From Roseimaritima ulvae (GTDB lineage: Bacteria; Planctomycetota; Planctomycetia; Pirellulales; Pirellulaceae), in the NCBI RefSeq assembly GCF_008065135.1, contig NZ_CP042914.1, positions 4,879,404 to 4,943,403 on the forward strand: a stretch of DNA of 64,000 nt. The letters are read 5' to 3'. Every line of letters starts with the position of its first letter. The stretch's first letter is position 1. This document shows positions 9,233 to 16,838 of this stretch, in pieces. Under the pieces are notes generated by a model. That model had not been told where the DNA came from and did no database searches. It saw only the letters and a list, made by a program, of their open reading frames with translations. A program made the translations under genes and the position numbers.

Positions 9233-9429
9233 AATTGGAATCCCCAAATGCATAAAACCTGTTGTGGCGGCGACTCACCGCCCTGCCCGGTGTTTAATGC
9301 ATGTGCCGTGCCAGAACGGTTTCCGCGCGCCGCATCGGCGAGGTTGAGCAATGAAAACACGGGGATTTTGAAATTGGCGGTAACCGCCCGAGCCGGCTGT
9401 GGCAATTGTGGCGCGAGTCGGAAAGTCGC

Positions 9430-9450
9430 GTCGGGGCATTTTGCCCCGAC
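9430..9450. terminator. Hairpin downstream of the Rrf2 gene
   Basis: GTCGGGGCA and TGCCCCGAC form a 9-base perfect stem with a 3-base loop, about 35 bases past the stop of the minus-strand regulator gene. No long T-run follows, so it is only a candidate terminator. The remaining gap up to 9485 and back to 9233 holds the promoter region of the protease gene and no other feature I can see. Confidence 0.5.
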
Positions 9451-9485
9451 CCTTGCCCCTCCTCGCAGCTTACCCAGCTGGCGGC

Positions 9486-9905
9486 TTACTCGGCTCGCTG
9501 CAACTGCTTGCGGGAGGGTACGACATCGGCCAGCGTGACGCCATTTAGGTATTCCCGCTGCACACGTTCGGCTTCGGCCAACACGCCTTTGAGTTTGCAG
9601 AAGGAATGGATGCTGCAGGTATCGTCTTCACCGACGCAGGACAGCAGATGCAGATCACCCTCGATCAATTCGATCACCCGACCAATGGAAATCTGTTCGG
9701 CGGGCAGAGCCAATTCGATGCCTCCACCGATGCCGCGTGTGGAGTGAATGTAACCGCCACGAGCCAACAGATTGACGACTTTGGCAACATGATTCACGGA
9801 GATTCCGAAGGTCGTGGCCACATCCGAAACGTTGGCTCGAGACGAGCGAGTGCCCAGGTACATCAGCGTACGCAAAGCAAAGTCGGTTTGCGTTGTCAAC
9901 TTCAT
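9486..9905 (-). CDS. Rrf2-family regulator, NsrR-like
   Basis: A 139-residue transcription regulator starting MKLTTQTDFALRTLMYLG, the standard opening of NsrR-type Rrf2 proteins. The winged helix-turn-helix includes VSDVATTFGISVNHVAKVVN and wing STRGIGGGIELA. The three cysteines expected for an iron-sulfur cluster are present in SCVGEDDTCSIHSFCKL. NsrR senses nitric oxide through such a cluster and represses detoxification genes. The gene immediately upstream on the same strand encodes a DUF542 protein linked to repair of nitrosylated iron centres, which supports a nitric oxide-related role. The exact ligand (NO, iron status or redox) cannot be settled from sequence. Confidence 0.88.
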   Translation of the reverse strand: MKLTTQTDFALRTLMYLGTRSSRANVSDVATTFGISVNHVAKVVNLLARGGYIHSTRGIGGGIELALPAEQISIGRVIELIEGDLHLLSCVGEDDTCSIHSFCKLKGVLAEAERVQREYLNGVTLADVVPSRKQLQRAE

Positions 9906-9984
9906 GGCTGTCCCGGCGTGAATCAATTACAGTTGTGTACCGAACGATTTGGAAAGGTAAGCCTACGGCTGAGGTGCAGCAGCG

Positions 9985-10206
9985 TCAATTGTCGGACCCC
10001 GGTTCGGTTCGTTGGGCGGCGGCCTGGTTGACGGCTGCCCATAATTGCTGCAGCACCGCCGGGGGGCTCAATCCCTGATGTTGGCAGACGTATTCCAAGG
10101 ATTTGCCGCCACAGTGGACGTCCAACCCCAAATCGACAAACACACGCGTCGTTTCGGGGTGCTCGATGATCCAATCGGGGATACTGGTATCTAAATCACA
10201 CATCAT
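9985..10206 (-). CDS. DUF542 protein (ScdA/RIC N-terminal domain alone)
   Basis: A 73-residue protein matching the N-terminal DUF542 domain of the RIC (repair of iron centres) proteins ScdA/YtfE/NorA: IPDWIIEHPETTRVFVDLGL, then DVHCGGKSLEYVC. The family usually has two adjacent cysteines (a CCGG motif); here it reads HCGG, so one is replaced by His. The di-iron hemerythrin-like part of full RIC proteins is absent, and such short forms are known. Two adjacent ATG codons (10206, 10203) could serve as start. It precedes the NsrR-like gene by 79 bases on the same strand and starts 25 bases from the divergent flippase gene. Confidence 0.8.
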   Translation of the reverse strand: MMCDLDTSIPDWIIEHPETTRVFVDLGLDVHCGGKSLEYVCQHQGLSPPAVLQQLWAAVNQAAAQRTEPGSDN

Positions 10207-10231
10207 GCTTCGATTATAACTGCCCGGTCCC

Positions 10232-11578
10232 TTGGCTGAATCACTTCCCCAACCGTCGTCCGATGACGACCCGATCCCTTGGTTGCTGATTGGTTTCAAC
10301 CTGGTGGGTATCGGCTTGGGGTACGCAATCACGATGCTGTTGGCGCGGCAGCTGACGCATAGCGAATTCGAACATTACGTGGCGGCGGTTGCCACATTGG
10401 GACTGTGGGCGACATTCGCGGAAGCCGGTTTCGGCAAATACGCGTTGCGAATTGTCCCGGTGTATTTGGCCGCGGCTCGACGTCATTTGCTGCGGTCGTA
10501 CATTCGCTACGCCCTGGTGGCCACGCTGTGGCTGAGCATGGCGGTGGCCTTGGTGGCGTCGCTGCTGGAATGGTTCATCCAAGAAGGCCAAGGCCAATAC
10601 GTGATCTTGGTGGCGATTTCCATCCTGCCGATCGTGGCTTTGTGCGGGGTCATGGTGGATTTGTTGCTGGCCATGCACCTTCCCAGGTGCGGGATGTTTG
10701 TGGGCCGGGTGCTGGTGCCGGCGACGACGCTGGCGTTGATTGTGTGGACGTCCAGCGTGTCCTCGATCACTCCGCTGGCGGCAATCTACTGCTTCGCGGG
10801 CGGTAGCGCAGCGGGGCTGTTGAGCGGTGGCTTGGTCTGCACGCGGCTCGTCTCTCCCGTCGTCCGAAAACCCTTCACAAAGGTGCCGGTCGACAACAGC
10901 TGGCGAGCTTGGACGGCGGCCAGTTTCTCCTTCATGGGATACTACTTTCTGCTGGCTTGGCTGTCCCGTTCGACATTATTCATAGCTAGTCACCTGCCGC
11001 ACCAACCAACGCAGTTAGCGGTCTTGGCACCGGCGATGGAGACCGGTTGTTTGATTTTGTTGCTCTCGAAATCGACGGATAAATACTTCCAACCTGCGAT
11101 GTCCATGTTGCTGGAGTCGACTCAGTGGCAGCAGCTATCAGCAATGGGGCGTTCGCGGCGGCGAGTGATCGGGATCTGTGTCGCCGTTTTCCTGGCGGTG
11201 GTGATGCTGTTGGGAAAGCAAATCCTAGGACTCTATGGCGAAGATTTTGTTCCCGGATATGGAGCCCTATGTATCGTTGCGGTGGGTTCGAGTGTGTGGA
11301 CGATGTTTTCGCTCTCGCCCAGCTTTTTGCTGTATTCCGGCGGGTCGCGAATCCTGCTGGCACTGCTGTGCATTCATGCGATCGTGCTGGTACTGTTGGT
11401 GGGCGCGTTGTTCCCGGCGTTTGGCGCGATCGGCGGCGCAGCGGCCTACGCCATTACGGTCAGTGCGTTCACCCTCTCGGCATTTTTCTTCGCGTCCACC
11501 CGATTCGGCCGCTTGTCCGCGTCGACGAAGTCCGCGGATCACACGGAACAGCAGCGGTCCATCCCGCCCCAATATTAA
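10232..11578 (+). CDS. Oligosaccharide flippase-like membrane protein
   Basis: A 448-residue integral membrane protein with about 12 hydrophobic helices, beginning with WLLIGFNLVGIGLGYAITML. The sequence pattern (ARQLTHSEFEHYVAAVATLGLW, later LLGLYGEDFVPGYGAL) is that of the Wzx/MATE-like polysaccharide exporter superfamily, in which the GxxFxxGYxxL segment in the second half is typical. It would flip lipid-linked sugars across the inner membrane. The start is a TTG at 10232, only 25 bases from the divergent DUF542 gene; an internal start near the first helix is possible. No glycosyltransferase genes surround it, so its substrate cannot be guessed. Confidence 0.8.
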   Translation: MAESLPQPSSDDDPIPWLLIGFNLVGIGLGYAITMLLARQLTHSEFEHYVAAVATLGLWATFAEAGFGKYALRIVPVYLAAARRHLLRSYIRYALVATLWLSMAVALVASLLEWFIQEGQGQYVILVAISILPIVALCGVMVDLLLAMHLPRCGMFVGRVLVPATTLALIVWTSSVSSITPLAAIYCFAGGSAAGLLSGGLVCTRLVSPVVRKPFTKVPVDNSWRAWTAASFSFMGYYFLLAWLSRSTLFIASHLPHQPTQLAVLAPAMETGCLILLLSKSTDKYFQPAMSMLLESTQWQQLSAMGRSRRRVIGICVAVFLAVVMLLGKQILGLYGEDFVPGYGALCIVAVGSSVWTMFSLSPSFLLYSGGSRILLALLCIHAIVLVLLVGALFPAFGAIGGAAAYAITVSAFTLSAFFFASTRFGRLSASTKSADHTEQQRSIPPQY

Positions 11579-11672
11579 GAGTCCACGCGAACCTTTCCCC
11601 CCGGCCGACGCCTCGTATAATTTTCAAAGCGGAGAGGCGAGTCTGAAACGTCCTATTGGGGAGCTTGCTGCA

Positions 11673-13370
11673 ATGCAAAGGCTAACGGGCTGGTATACAT
11701 TCTTCTTCTTGGCGATCGGTACACTGCTCGCGTCATCGCCTCCGGGCTGGGGACAAGCCGGTTCGATCAGCGAACAGACACCGAGCGGCGCCGAGGTGCC
11801 GCTGCTGGAGGGCATCACCGTTCACCGATATCAGGTGACGACAGATTCTCCGCTGGCACAGCGTTATTTCGACCAAGGTTTGAATCTGAGCTATGCCTTT
11901 AATCACGACGAAGCGATCCGTTCATTTGAGCAAGCGATTCAATTTGATCCCGACTGTGTCATGGCGTGGTGGGGAATCGCCTTGTGCAACGGTCCGCACA
12001 TCAATAATCCCCTAATGGACCAGCCGCGTTCGCAAGCGGCTTGGCAGGCGATCGAAAAAGCCAAAGCGGCTTGCGATTCCGCTACGGCAACCGAACAGGC
12101 GTTGATCACCGCCTTGAAATCTCGCTACACGGCCGATGCCAAAGCCAACGTCGAAGAACGTCCGATGTTCGACAAACGCTACGCCATGTCCATGCGGCGC
12201 GTGCACCAACAGTTTCCCGACAATGACGATGTCACCGTCTTGTACGCGGAATCCCTGATGGATCTGCGGCCCTGGGACCTGTGGTCGCCTGACGGCCAGC
12301 CGCGGCCCGAAACCCCGACGATCCTGTCTCTGCTAGAGACGGTGTTGCAGCGGAATCCCAATCATCCGGGCGCCAACCATTTGTACATCCACGCGGTCGA
12401 AGCCTCCAACGAACCGCAGCGAGCAATGGCGGCGGCGGATCGTTTGCGAACCCTGATGCCGGGTTCGGGGCACATGGTGCATATGCCGGCGCACATCGAC
12501 GTGCGAACGGGCAAATGGGCCCAAGCGTCCGACCAAAATGAGCACTCCATGCGCGTCGACCAGGAATACCGCAAGGCCTCGCCGAAACAAGGATTCTACT
12601 CGGTCTATATGCTTCATAACCCACATTTCCTCGCATTCACTTGCATGATGGAAGGACGACGAGAGCGGGCTGAACAAGCGGCGAAGCAAATGTTGGCGGG
12701 AATAACGCCCGAGTTGCTGCAGCATTCCGCGCCGCTTGCCGATCCCTTTATGGCCATCGAATACCAGGTGCTAGTTCGCTTTGGTCAGTGGGATGCCGTG
12801 TTGAAGATGCCTGAGCCGCCGGCGGGCCTACCGCTGACGACCGCTCTCTGGCGATTCGCGCGAGCCACCGCCCTGGCGGCCAAACGAGATATTCCGGTGG
12901 CCGAAGCGGAACAGAAGCTATTCCGTGCCGCCGTCGCTGCGGTTCCCAACGAAACCATGGGAGCGATTAACAAGGCCGAAGATATCCTCAAGGTTGCCGA
13001 ACATGTTTTGGCAGGCGAACTGGCTTTTCAAAAAGGTGACATCGAAACCGCCATCGCTCAGCTGCAACAAGGCGTAGCCGCTGAATCCGCACTGCTGTAC
13101 ATGGAACCGCCCGAATGGATTCAGCCCGTGCGTCATTCGTTGGGCGCGGTGCTGGTCGCCGCGGAAAAATGGCAGCAAGCCGAGCAAGTGTACCGAGCTG
13201 ATTTGGTTCAATGGCCGGAAAACGGCTGGGCTCTGTACGGTTTGGCGCAGTGCCTAAAAGCACAGCATGATGAAGCCGGCGCGGCCGACGCGCTGAAACG
13301 CTTCCGAGCCGCTTGGGGCCGAGCCGACACGCAAATCGGTGCGACCTGCCTGTGTGTCCTAGAACCCTAG
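11673..13370 (+). CDS. Exported tetratricopeptide-repeat protein
   Basis: A 565-residue secreted protein. The ATG at 11673 starts directly with a signal peptide (GWYTFFFLAIGTLLASSPPG); the frame is open upstream but that part overlaps the flippase gene and is shadow. TPR units are visible: RYFDQGLNLSYAFNHDEAIR with SFEQAIQFDPDCVMAWWGIA near the N-terminus, and weaker repeats across the middle and C-terminus (LQRNPNHPGANHLYIHAVEA; QAEQVYRADLVQWPENGWAL). It carries conserved HxxxHA-like and HMPAHID segments seen in a widespread exported family with no assigned reaction. It probably acts as a periplasmic scaffold. Confidence 0.82.
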   Translation: MQRLTGWYTFFFLAIGTLLASSPPGWGQAGSISEQTPSGAEVPLLEGITVHRYQVTTDSPLAQRYFDQGLNLSYAFNHDEAIRSFEQAIQFDPDCVMAWWGIALCNGPHINNPLMDQPRSQAAWQAIEKAKAACDSATATEQALITALKSRYTADAKANVEERPMFDKRYAMSMRRVHQQFPDNDDVTVLYAESLMDLRPWDLWSPDGQPRPETPTILSLLETVLQRNPNHPGANHLYIHAVEASNEPQRAMAAADRLRTLMPGSGHMVHMPAHIDVRTGKWAQASDQNEHSMRVDQEYRKASPKQGFYSVYMLHNPHFLAFTCMMEGRRERAEQAAKQMLAGITPELLQHSAPLADPFMAIEYQVLVRFGQWDAVLKMPEPPAGLPLTTALWRFARATALAAKRDIPVAEAEQKLFRAAVAAVPNETMGAINKAEDILKVAEHVLAGELAFQKGDIETAIAQLQQGVAAESALLYMEPPEWIQPVRHSLGAVLVAAEKWQQAEQVYRADLVQWPENGWALYGLAQCLKAQHDEAGAADALKRFRAAWGRADTQIGATCLCVLEP

Positions 13371-13381
13371 TGGTTCGTTAA

Positions 13382-13466
13382 GGTTCTACTGTAGCGTAGC
13401 CGATCTCGCCAGAGATTGGATCGGCGCGACGAAAACATCCAAAGTCTGGCGACTTCGGCTACGGCT
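13382..13466. repeat. GTAGC-type palindromic intergenic repeat
   Basis: The gap between the TPR gene and the convergent regulator gene is filled by GTAGCGTAGCCGATCTCGCC with its partial complement and the unit TCCAAAGTCTGGCGACTTCG followed by GCTACGGC. The last unit is the same family as the tandem copies at 40760-40822. It may act as a bidirectional terminator between convergent genes. Confidence 0.65.
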
Positions 13467-13495
13467 AATCCCTGGGATCAATCGTTGACGCAGCC

Positions 13496-14854
13496 CTAGT
13501 GCAACCCGTAGCGGTTCATCTTGTAGTGCAGCGTGCGGACACTGACGCCCAGCGCGTGCGCCGTTTGTTCGCGATGAAAATCGTTAGCGGCCAAAGCGGC
13601 TTGGATGGCTTGTGTTTCCGCCGCTTCGGTAACGTCGGCCAGCGTTTGGATCGTGGTGGATGCGGCGGCGGGGCTGGCCACCACTTCCGCAGGCAGGGCG
13701 GATGCCGTGATCGTATCGTCGGCCACCGTCACCACCAATCGCTCCATGACGTTTCGCAACTGGCGGATATTGCCGGGCCAGTTGGCAGCGCTCAGCAACT
13801 GCATCGCGTCTTCCTGAACCTGTTTCTCCGGGCGCCGGTGTCGCTGACAAAAATGATTTAGGAAATGATTCACCAACAGCGGAATATCTTCTCGCCGCTG
13901 CCGCAGTGGCGGAACTTTGATCGGCACGATATTCAGCCGATAGTACAGGTCCTCGCGAAATCCGCCATCGGCAACCAATCGCCGAATGTCACGGTTGGTG
14001 GCCGACACGATGCGAGCATCAGACAACTGCGATTCCTCTCCGCCCACACGCGTAAACTGTCCCGTCTCTAAAACACGCAGCAGATCCACCTGGCTCTTGG
14101 CCGGGATCTCGGTGATTTCATCCAGGAACAAGGTTCCCTGAATCGATTGTTCGAAGCAACCGGGCTTTTGCCGCGAGGCCCCGGTGAAGGCGCCTTTTTC
14201 ATGGCCAAACAATTCGCTTTCCAGCAGCGTTTCCGGCAACGCCCCCAGGTTGACCGCCACGAAGGGCCCTTGATTGCGATCGCTTAAGTCGTGAATGGCG
14301 CGAGCGATCAGTTCCTTGCCCGTGCCGCTTTCCCCCTGAATCAAAACCGTGGCATCGGTATCGGCAACCTGCCGAATCTGAGCGAGCACCTCTTGCAGCG
14401 ATCGGCAATTGCCCACGATACCGGAGATCTCACCGGCTTCCGCCAGACGGTCTTTGAGCTGCCGGTTTTCGGTCTGCAGACGATGATGCGCCACCGCCTT
14501 GCCGACCTGCTGACGAATCAGGTTCAAGTCCACAGGTTTGGCGATAAAGTCGAATGCGCCGCGACGCATCGCATCGACCGCCGTCTGCACCGTGCCGTGA
14601 GCGGTCAACACGATCACGGTGGTATCGGGTTTGTGTTGGCGGACCAGGCTGACCAAATCCAAGCCGTTGCGGTCGCCTGGCAAACGCACATCCGCGATCA
14701 CCAGCTGGAAATTTCCGGCCTGCATCTTGTCGAGCGCTTCGTTGACGCTGGCGGCCGTTTCGATGGCGTCGGCTTCTTTTGCCAGCCCCTTCGCCAAACC
14801 GGCGCGGATGTTGGGCTCGTCATCAACAATCAGAATATGAAATGGTTCGTCCAT
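13496..14854 (-). CDS. Sigma-54-dependent response regulator
   Basis: A 452-residue NtrC-family regulator. Start ATG at 14854 (MDEPFHILIVDDEP). The receiver has acidic D11/D12, phosphoacceptor D55 in LVIADVRLPG and IAKP lysine. The AAA+ domain has Walker A GESGTGKE, a canonical GAFTGA loop (GHEKGAFTGA) and Walker B GTLFLDEITEIP, so contact with sigma-54 should be intact, unlike the regulator at 4460. The C-terminal Fis-type helix-turn-helix is REQTAHALGVSVRTLHYKM. No kinase gene is adjacent, making it an orphan regulator. A 480-base gap with a MITE-like repeat lies upstream of its start. Confidence 0.93.
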   Translation of the reverse strand: MDEPFHILIVDDEPNIRAGLAKGLAKEADAIETAASVNEALDKMQAGNFQLVIADVRLPGDRNGLDLVSLVRQHKPDTTVIVLTAHGTVQTAVDAMRRGAFDFIAKPVDLNLIRQQVGKAVAHHRLQTENRQLKDRLAEAGEISGIVGNCRSLQEVLAQIRQVADTDATVLIQGESGTGKELIARAIHDLSDRNQGPFVAVNLGALPETLLESELFGHEKGAFTGASRQKPGCFEQSIQGTLFLDEITEIPAKSQVDLLRVLETGQFTRVGGEESQLSDARIVSATNRDIRRLVADGGFREDLYYRLNIVPIKVPPLRQRREDIPLLVNHFLNHFCQRHRRPEKQVQEDAMQLLSAANWPGNIRQLRNVMERLVVTVADDTITASALPAEVVASPAAASTTIQTLADVTEAAETQAIQAALAANDFHREQTAHALGVSVRTLHYKMNRYGLH

Positions 14855-14962
14855 CGCGACGTTCAGCATACGGCAGCATCGTGCTCGCTTCCAGCGGGTT
14901 TGCAATCGAAGCCGAGTGGTCGGGAATAGCGTGCGATACCATGCTCATCCGTGGCAGCCCGC

Positions 14963-15163
14963 GGAGACGCCTGACTTAATAGCATTGCACCCACCCCCTG
15001 GGAGGGTCGCGAGGAACGAGCGGGGAGGGTGCGTTGGACTTGCAGGTCTTCAGAACCGTTATCCGCAGCCGAAAAGCCCTCCCCTCGCTGACGCTCGACC
15101 CTCCCAGGGGGTGGGTGAAGTGTGGCCGTATGACCATTCAATGCTACTAAGTCAAGCGTCTCC
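14963..15163. mobile_element. MITE-like element, copy 1 (201 bp)
   Basis: Terminal inverted repeats of 25 bases at 14963-14987 and 15139-15163 match at 23 positions (start AGACGCCTGACTTAATAGCA, right end reading the same inward). The interior contains the CTCGCTGACGCTCG hairpin repeat, CCCTCCCAGGGGGTGGGTGA and no reading frame of note. A shorter relative is at 45134-45240 and a degenerate one at 28240-28410. No obvious target duplication. The rest of the 14855-15336 gap shows only an unremarkable leader for the downstream heme-protein gene. Confidence 0.75.
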
Positions 15164-15336
15164 TGCGACTACGGGTTAAACGAGCGGGCTGCGACAGATT
15201 GTCCCCACAGATCAGCGATCATGACGGGCAAAGTTGACCGGCGGGGACGGAGCCTTTAAAAAAGATGCCCCCATGCCGCATGTTTTGGTCGGAGAGCGAT
15301 CGAGCGGGCGGGGAGCACTCGCACAATGTGAACAAA

Positions 15337-15906
15337 ATGAAACCGCTCCGCAGCGTCCATCAGCTTATTGTCGCGTTTACGTTTTGCCTGGTTCTAACTG
15401 GTGGCGGAGCGTTACGGGCAGAAGAACCGGAGACGGATGCGGCGGCCAAGGTGGCTCCGCCGACCACGATGCTCGAAGCTCGTTCGCGGGCGCTGTTGCT
15501 GTTCGAAATGGTGCACGGCACGCTGCAGGTGGTCCATCGCGACTTTTTTGAAGAAGACGATGCCCTGGCGATCCCTTCGGCATCGTTGGAAGATGTGTTC
15601 CATGAATTGTCGGTCAGCTTCGACGTGAACTTCAAGTGGTTGATCGTCAATGCGGACGCGTTGAACGTCGACCATCAACCGGCCGACGCGTTTGAAAAGC
15701 GAGCTGCCGAGGCTTTGGCGGAAGGCAAACCGATGCTCGAGACCAATGAGAACGGCAGGTATCGCTTTGCCGGTCCGATCCGCTTGCCCTCGCAATGTCT
15801 GAAGTGCCATGTCAAACGACGCACGAGCAACACCGATCGCACGGCCGGTCTGTTGATCTCGATGCCGCTGCAAGCCGCCGCGGCGGAGAAGGAAACCGCG
15901 CCGTAA
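15337..15906 (+). CDS. Exported DUF3365 c-type heme protein
   Basis: A 189-residue protein starting MKPLRSVHQLIVAFTFCLVL, a Sec signal peptide, cleaved around the RAEEP segment. Near the C-terminus CLKCH is a CxxCH heme c attachment motif, preceded by GRYRFAGPIRLPSQ, which is the layout of the DUF3365 (Tll0287-like) family of single-heme proteins. The role is unknown; the fold resembles PAS/sensor heme domains and could sense redox state or small gases in the periplasm. A second family member is encoded at 19815-20432. The ATG at 15337 is chosen because the longer frame adds a charged leader before the signal peptide. Confidence 0.8.
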   Translation: MKPLRSVHQLIVAFTFCLVLTGGGALRAEEPETDAAAKVAPPTTMLEARSRALLLFEMVHGTLQVVHRDFFEEDDALAIPSASLEDVFHELSVSFDVNFKWLIVNADALNVDHQPADAFEKRAAEALAEGKPMLETNENGRYRFAGPIRLPSQCLKCHVKRRTSNTDRTAGLLISMPLQAAAAEKETAP

Positions 15907-16131
15907 CGACGCTCGCCAGAGCGTGGGGCACCCCGTAGCTACGCTCGCCAGAGCGTGGGGCCTCTGCGTGGCGAGATTCGCCAGAGCGTGAGGGTTGCGC
16001 TGGCCCACCGCGAACGCGACCGTAGCGATGCGTGAGGGTAGCGCTGGCCCACCGTCTGGCGACGGTAGCTACGATGCGCGCGCGGCCGCGCTGGCCCACC
16101 GTCTGGCGACGGTAGCTACGATTTGCGCTAG
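15907..16131. repeat. Tandem TAGCTAC/CGTCTGGCGACGG palindromic repeats
   Basis: The whole 225-base gap consists of repeated units: CGCTCGCCAGAGCGTGGGGC (twice in full and once degenerate) followed by CCACCGTCTGGCGACGGTAG and CTACGA (twice). Each unit is self-complementary. The same family occurs at 34482-34545 and 58147-58213. It separates convergent genes and supplies the TAG stop codon of the small protein at 16132. Confidence 0.8.
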
Positions 16132-16368
16132 CTACGCTAGCGCCGAGAGGTCGGCGCCGTGGTTGATGTGGAACACCTGGCCGTCCAGCACCAGCGCGGG
16201 CACCGACTGGACGCCGCGCTGCTCGGCTTCACCGATTCGCTGCCCCTGTTCGCCCAAATGCACGATCTCGACATCAAAGCGGGCCGGATCGAGCGACTGG
16301 GCGACGAATTTTTCGGCACTGGTGCAAACCGGGCAACCTGCATGGTAAAACTGCGTTTGGGATTTCAT
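16132..16368 (-). CDS. Glutaredoxin/thioredoxin-like small protein
   Basis: A 78-residue thioredoxin-fold protein. It opens FYHAGCPVCTSAEKFVAQ, with the CxxC redox pair at C12 and C15, and has the cis-proline segment QSVPALVLDGQVFHIN. This is the size and layout of small glutaredoxin-like proteins. It should reduce or sense disulfides, possibly glutathione or bacillithiol-type adducts. It is divergent from an HxlR regulator gene coupled to a Kef-type antiporter, which suggests a shared electrophile or thiol-stress theme. The stop codon is the TAG of the neighbouring palindromic repeat. Confidence 0.82.
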   Translation of the reverse strand: MKSQTQFYHAGCPVCTSAEKFVAQSLDPARFDVEIVHLGEQGQRIGEAEQRGVQSVPALVLDGQVFHINHGADLSALA

Positions 16369-16495
16369 CGAACTTCCTTTGATCTAACGAGGTGATAGAA
16401 ACAAACCGTCTAAGCCAAACCGTTGGCCAGACGCTTGAATTCTATTTGCCCATCGAAGGCGGAAAACCGAGCACTTTTCGGTTACCTACTTACTT

Positions 16496-16837
16496 TTGGG
16501 TAACAATTTGGGAAACGGGGAAGCAATTTTGTCGCGTGAACTGCAACCGCCGGACGTGGCGTTTATTTTGCAAAACGTATTGGGTTGCAAATGGACGCTG
16601 CATATCCTGGCCGAGGTCCGGCGGGGTGTGAATCGTCCAGGCCAGTTGGTCCGTTCGGCGGACGGCTTGACCACCAAGGTTCTCAATGAGCGGCTGACGA
16701 AACTCGTTCGCTTTGAATTGCTGGAAAAGACCAGTTACCCGGAAGTCCCGCCCAGGGTGGAGTACCAGCTGACCGCTTTCGGGAACCGCTTCTCCAGCTT
16801 GCTGGACGAGATCGATCGGTTGCAGGCCGAACTGTAA
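16496..16837 (+). CDS. HxlR-family transcriptional regulator
   Basis: A 113-residue winged-helix regulator of the HxlR (DUF24, MarR-like) family: VLGCKWTLHILAEVRRGVNR, LTTKVLNERLTKLVRFELLE, then the wing YPEVPPRVEYQLTAFG. Many members sense electrophiles or disulfide stress through a cysteine before the KW motif; here a Cys sits in GCKW itself rather than at the usual upstream position. The start is uncertain: TTG at 16496, or a second TTG at 16529 (MSRELQPPD). One base separates its stop from the antiporter ATG, so the two are translationally coupled; the divergent thioredoxin-like gene is a likely co-target. Confidence 0.85.
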   Translation: MGNNLGNGEAILSRELQPPDVAFILQNVLGCKWTLHILAEVRRGVNRPGQLVRSADGLTTKVLNERLTKLVRFELLEKTSYPEVPPRVEYQLTAFGNRFSSLLDEIDRLQAEL

Positions 16838-16838
16838 A

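Noticed and set aside
11235-11672. Longer N-terminus for the TPR protein
   Set aside because: The frame overlaps the flippase gene for most of this stretch, and the signal peptide starts at the ATG at 11673.
15907-16131. Candidate small RNA gene from strong hairpins
   Set aside because: The sequence is a tandem of a repeat present elsewhere and has no promoter I can point to.
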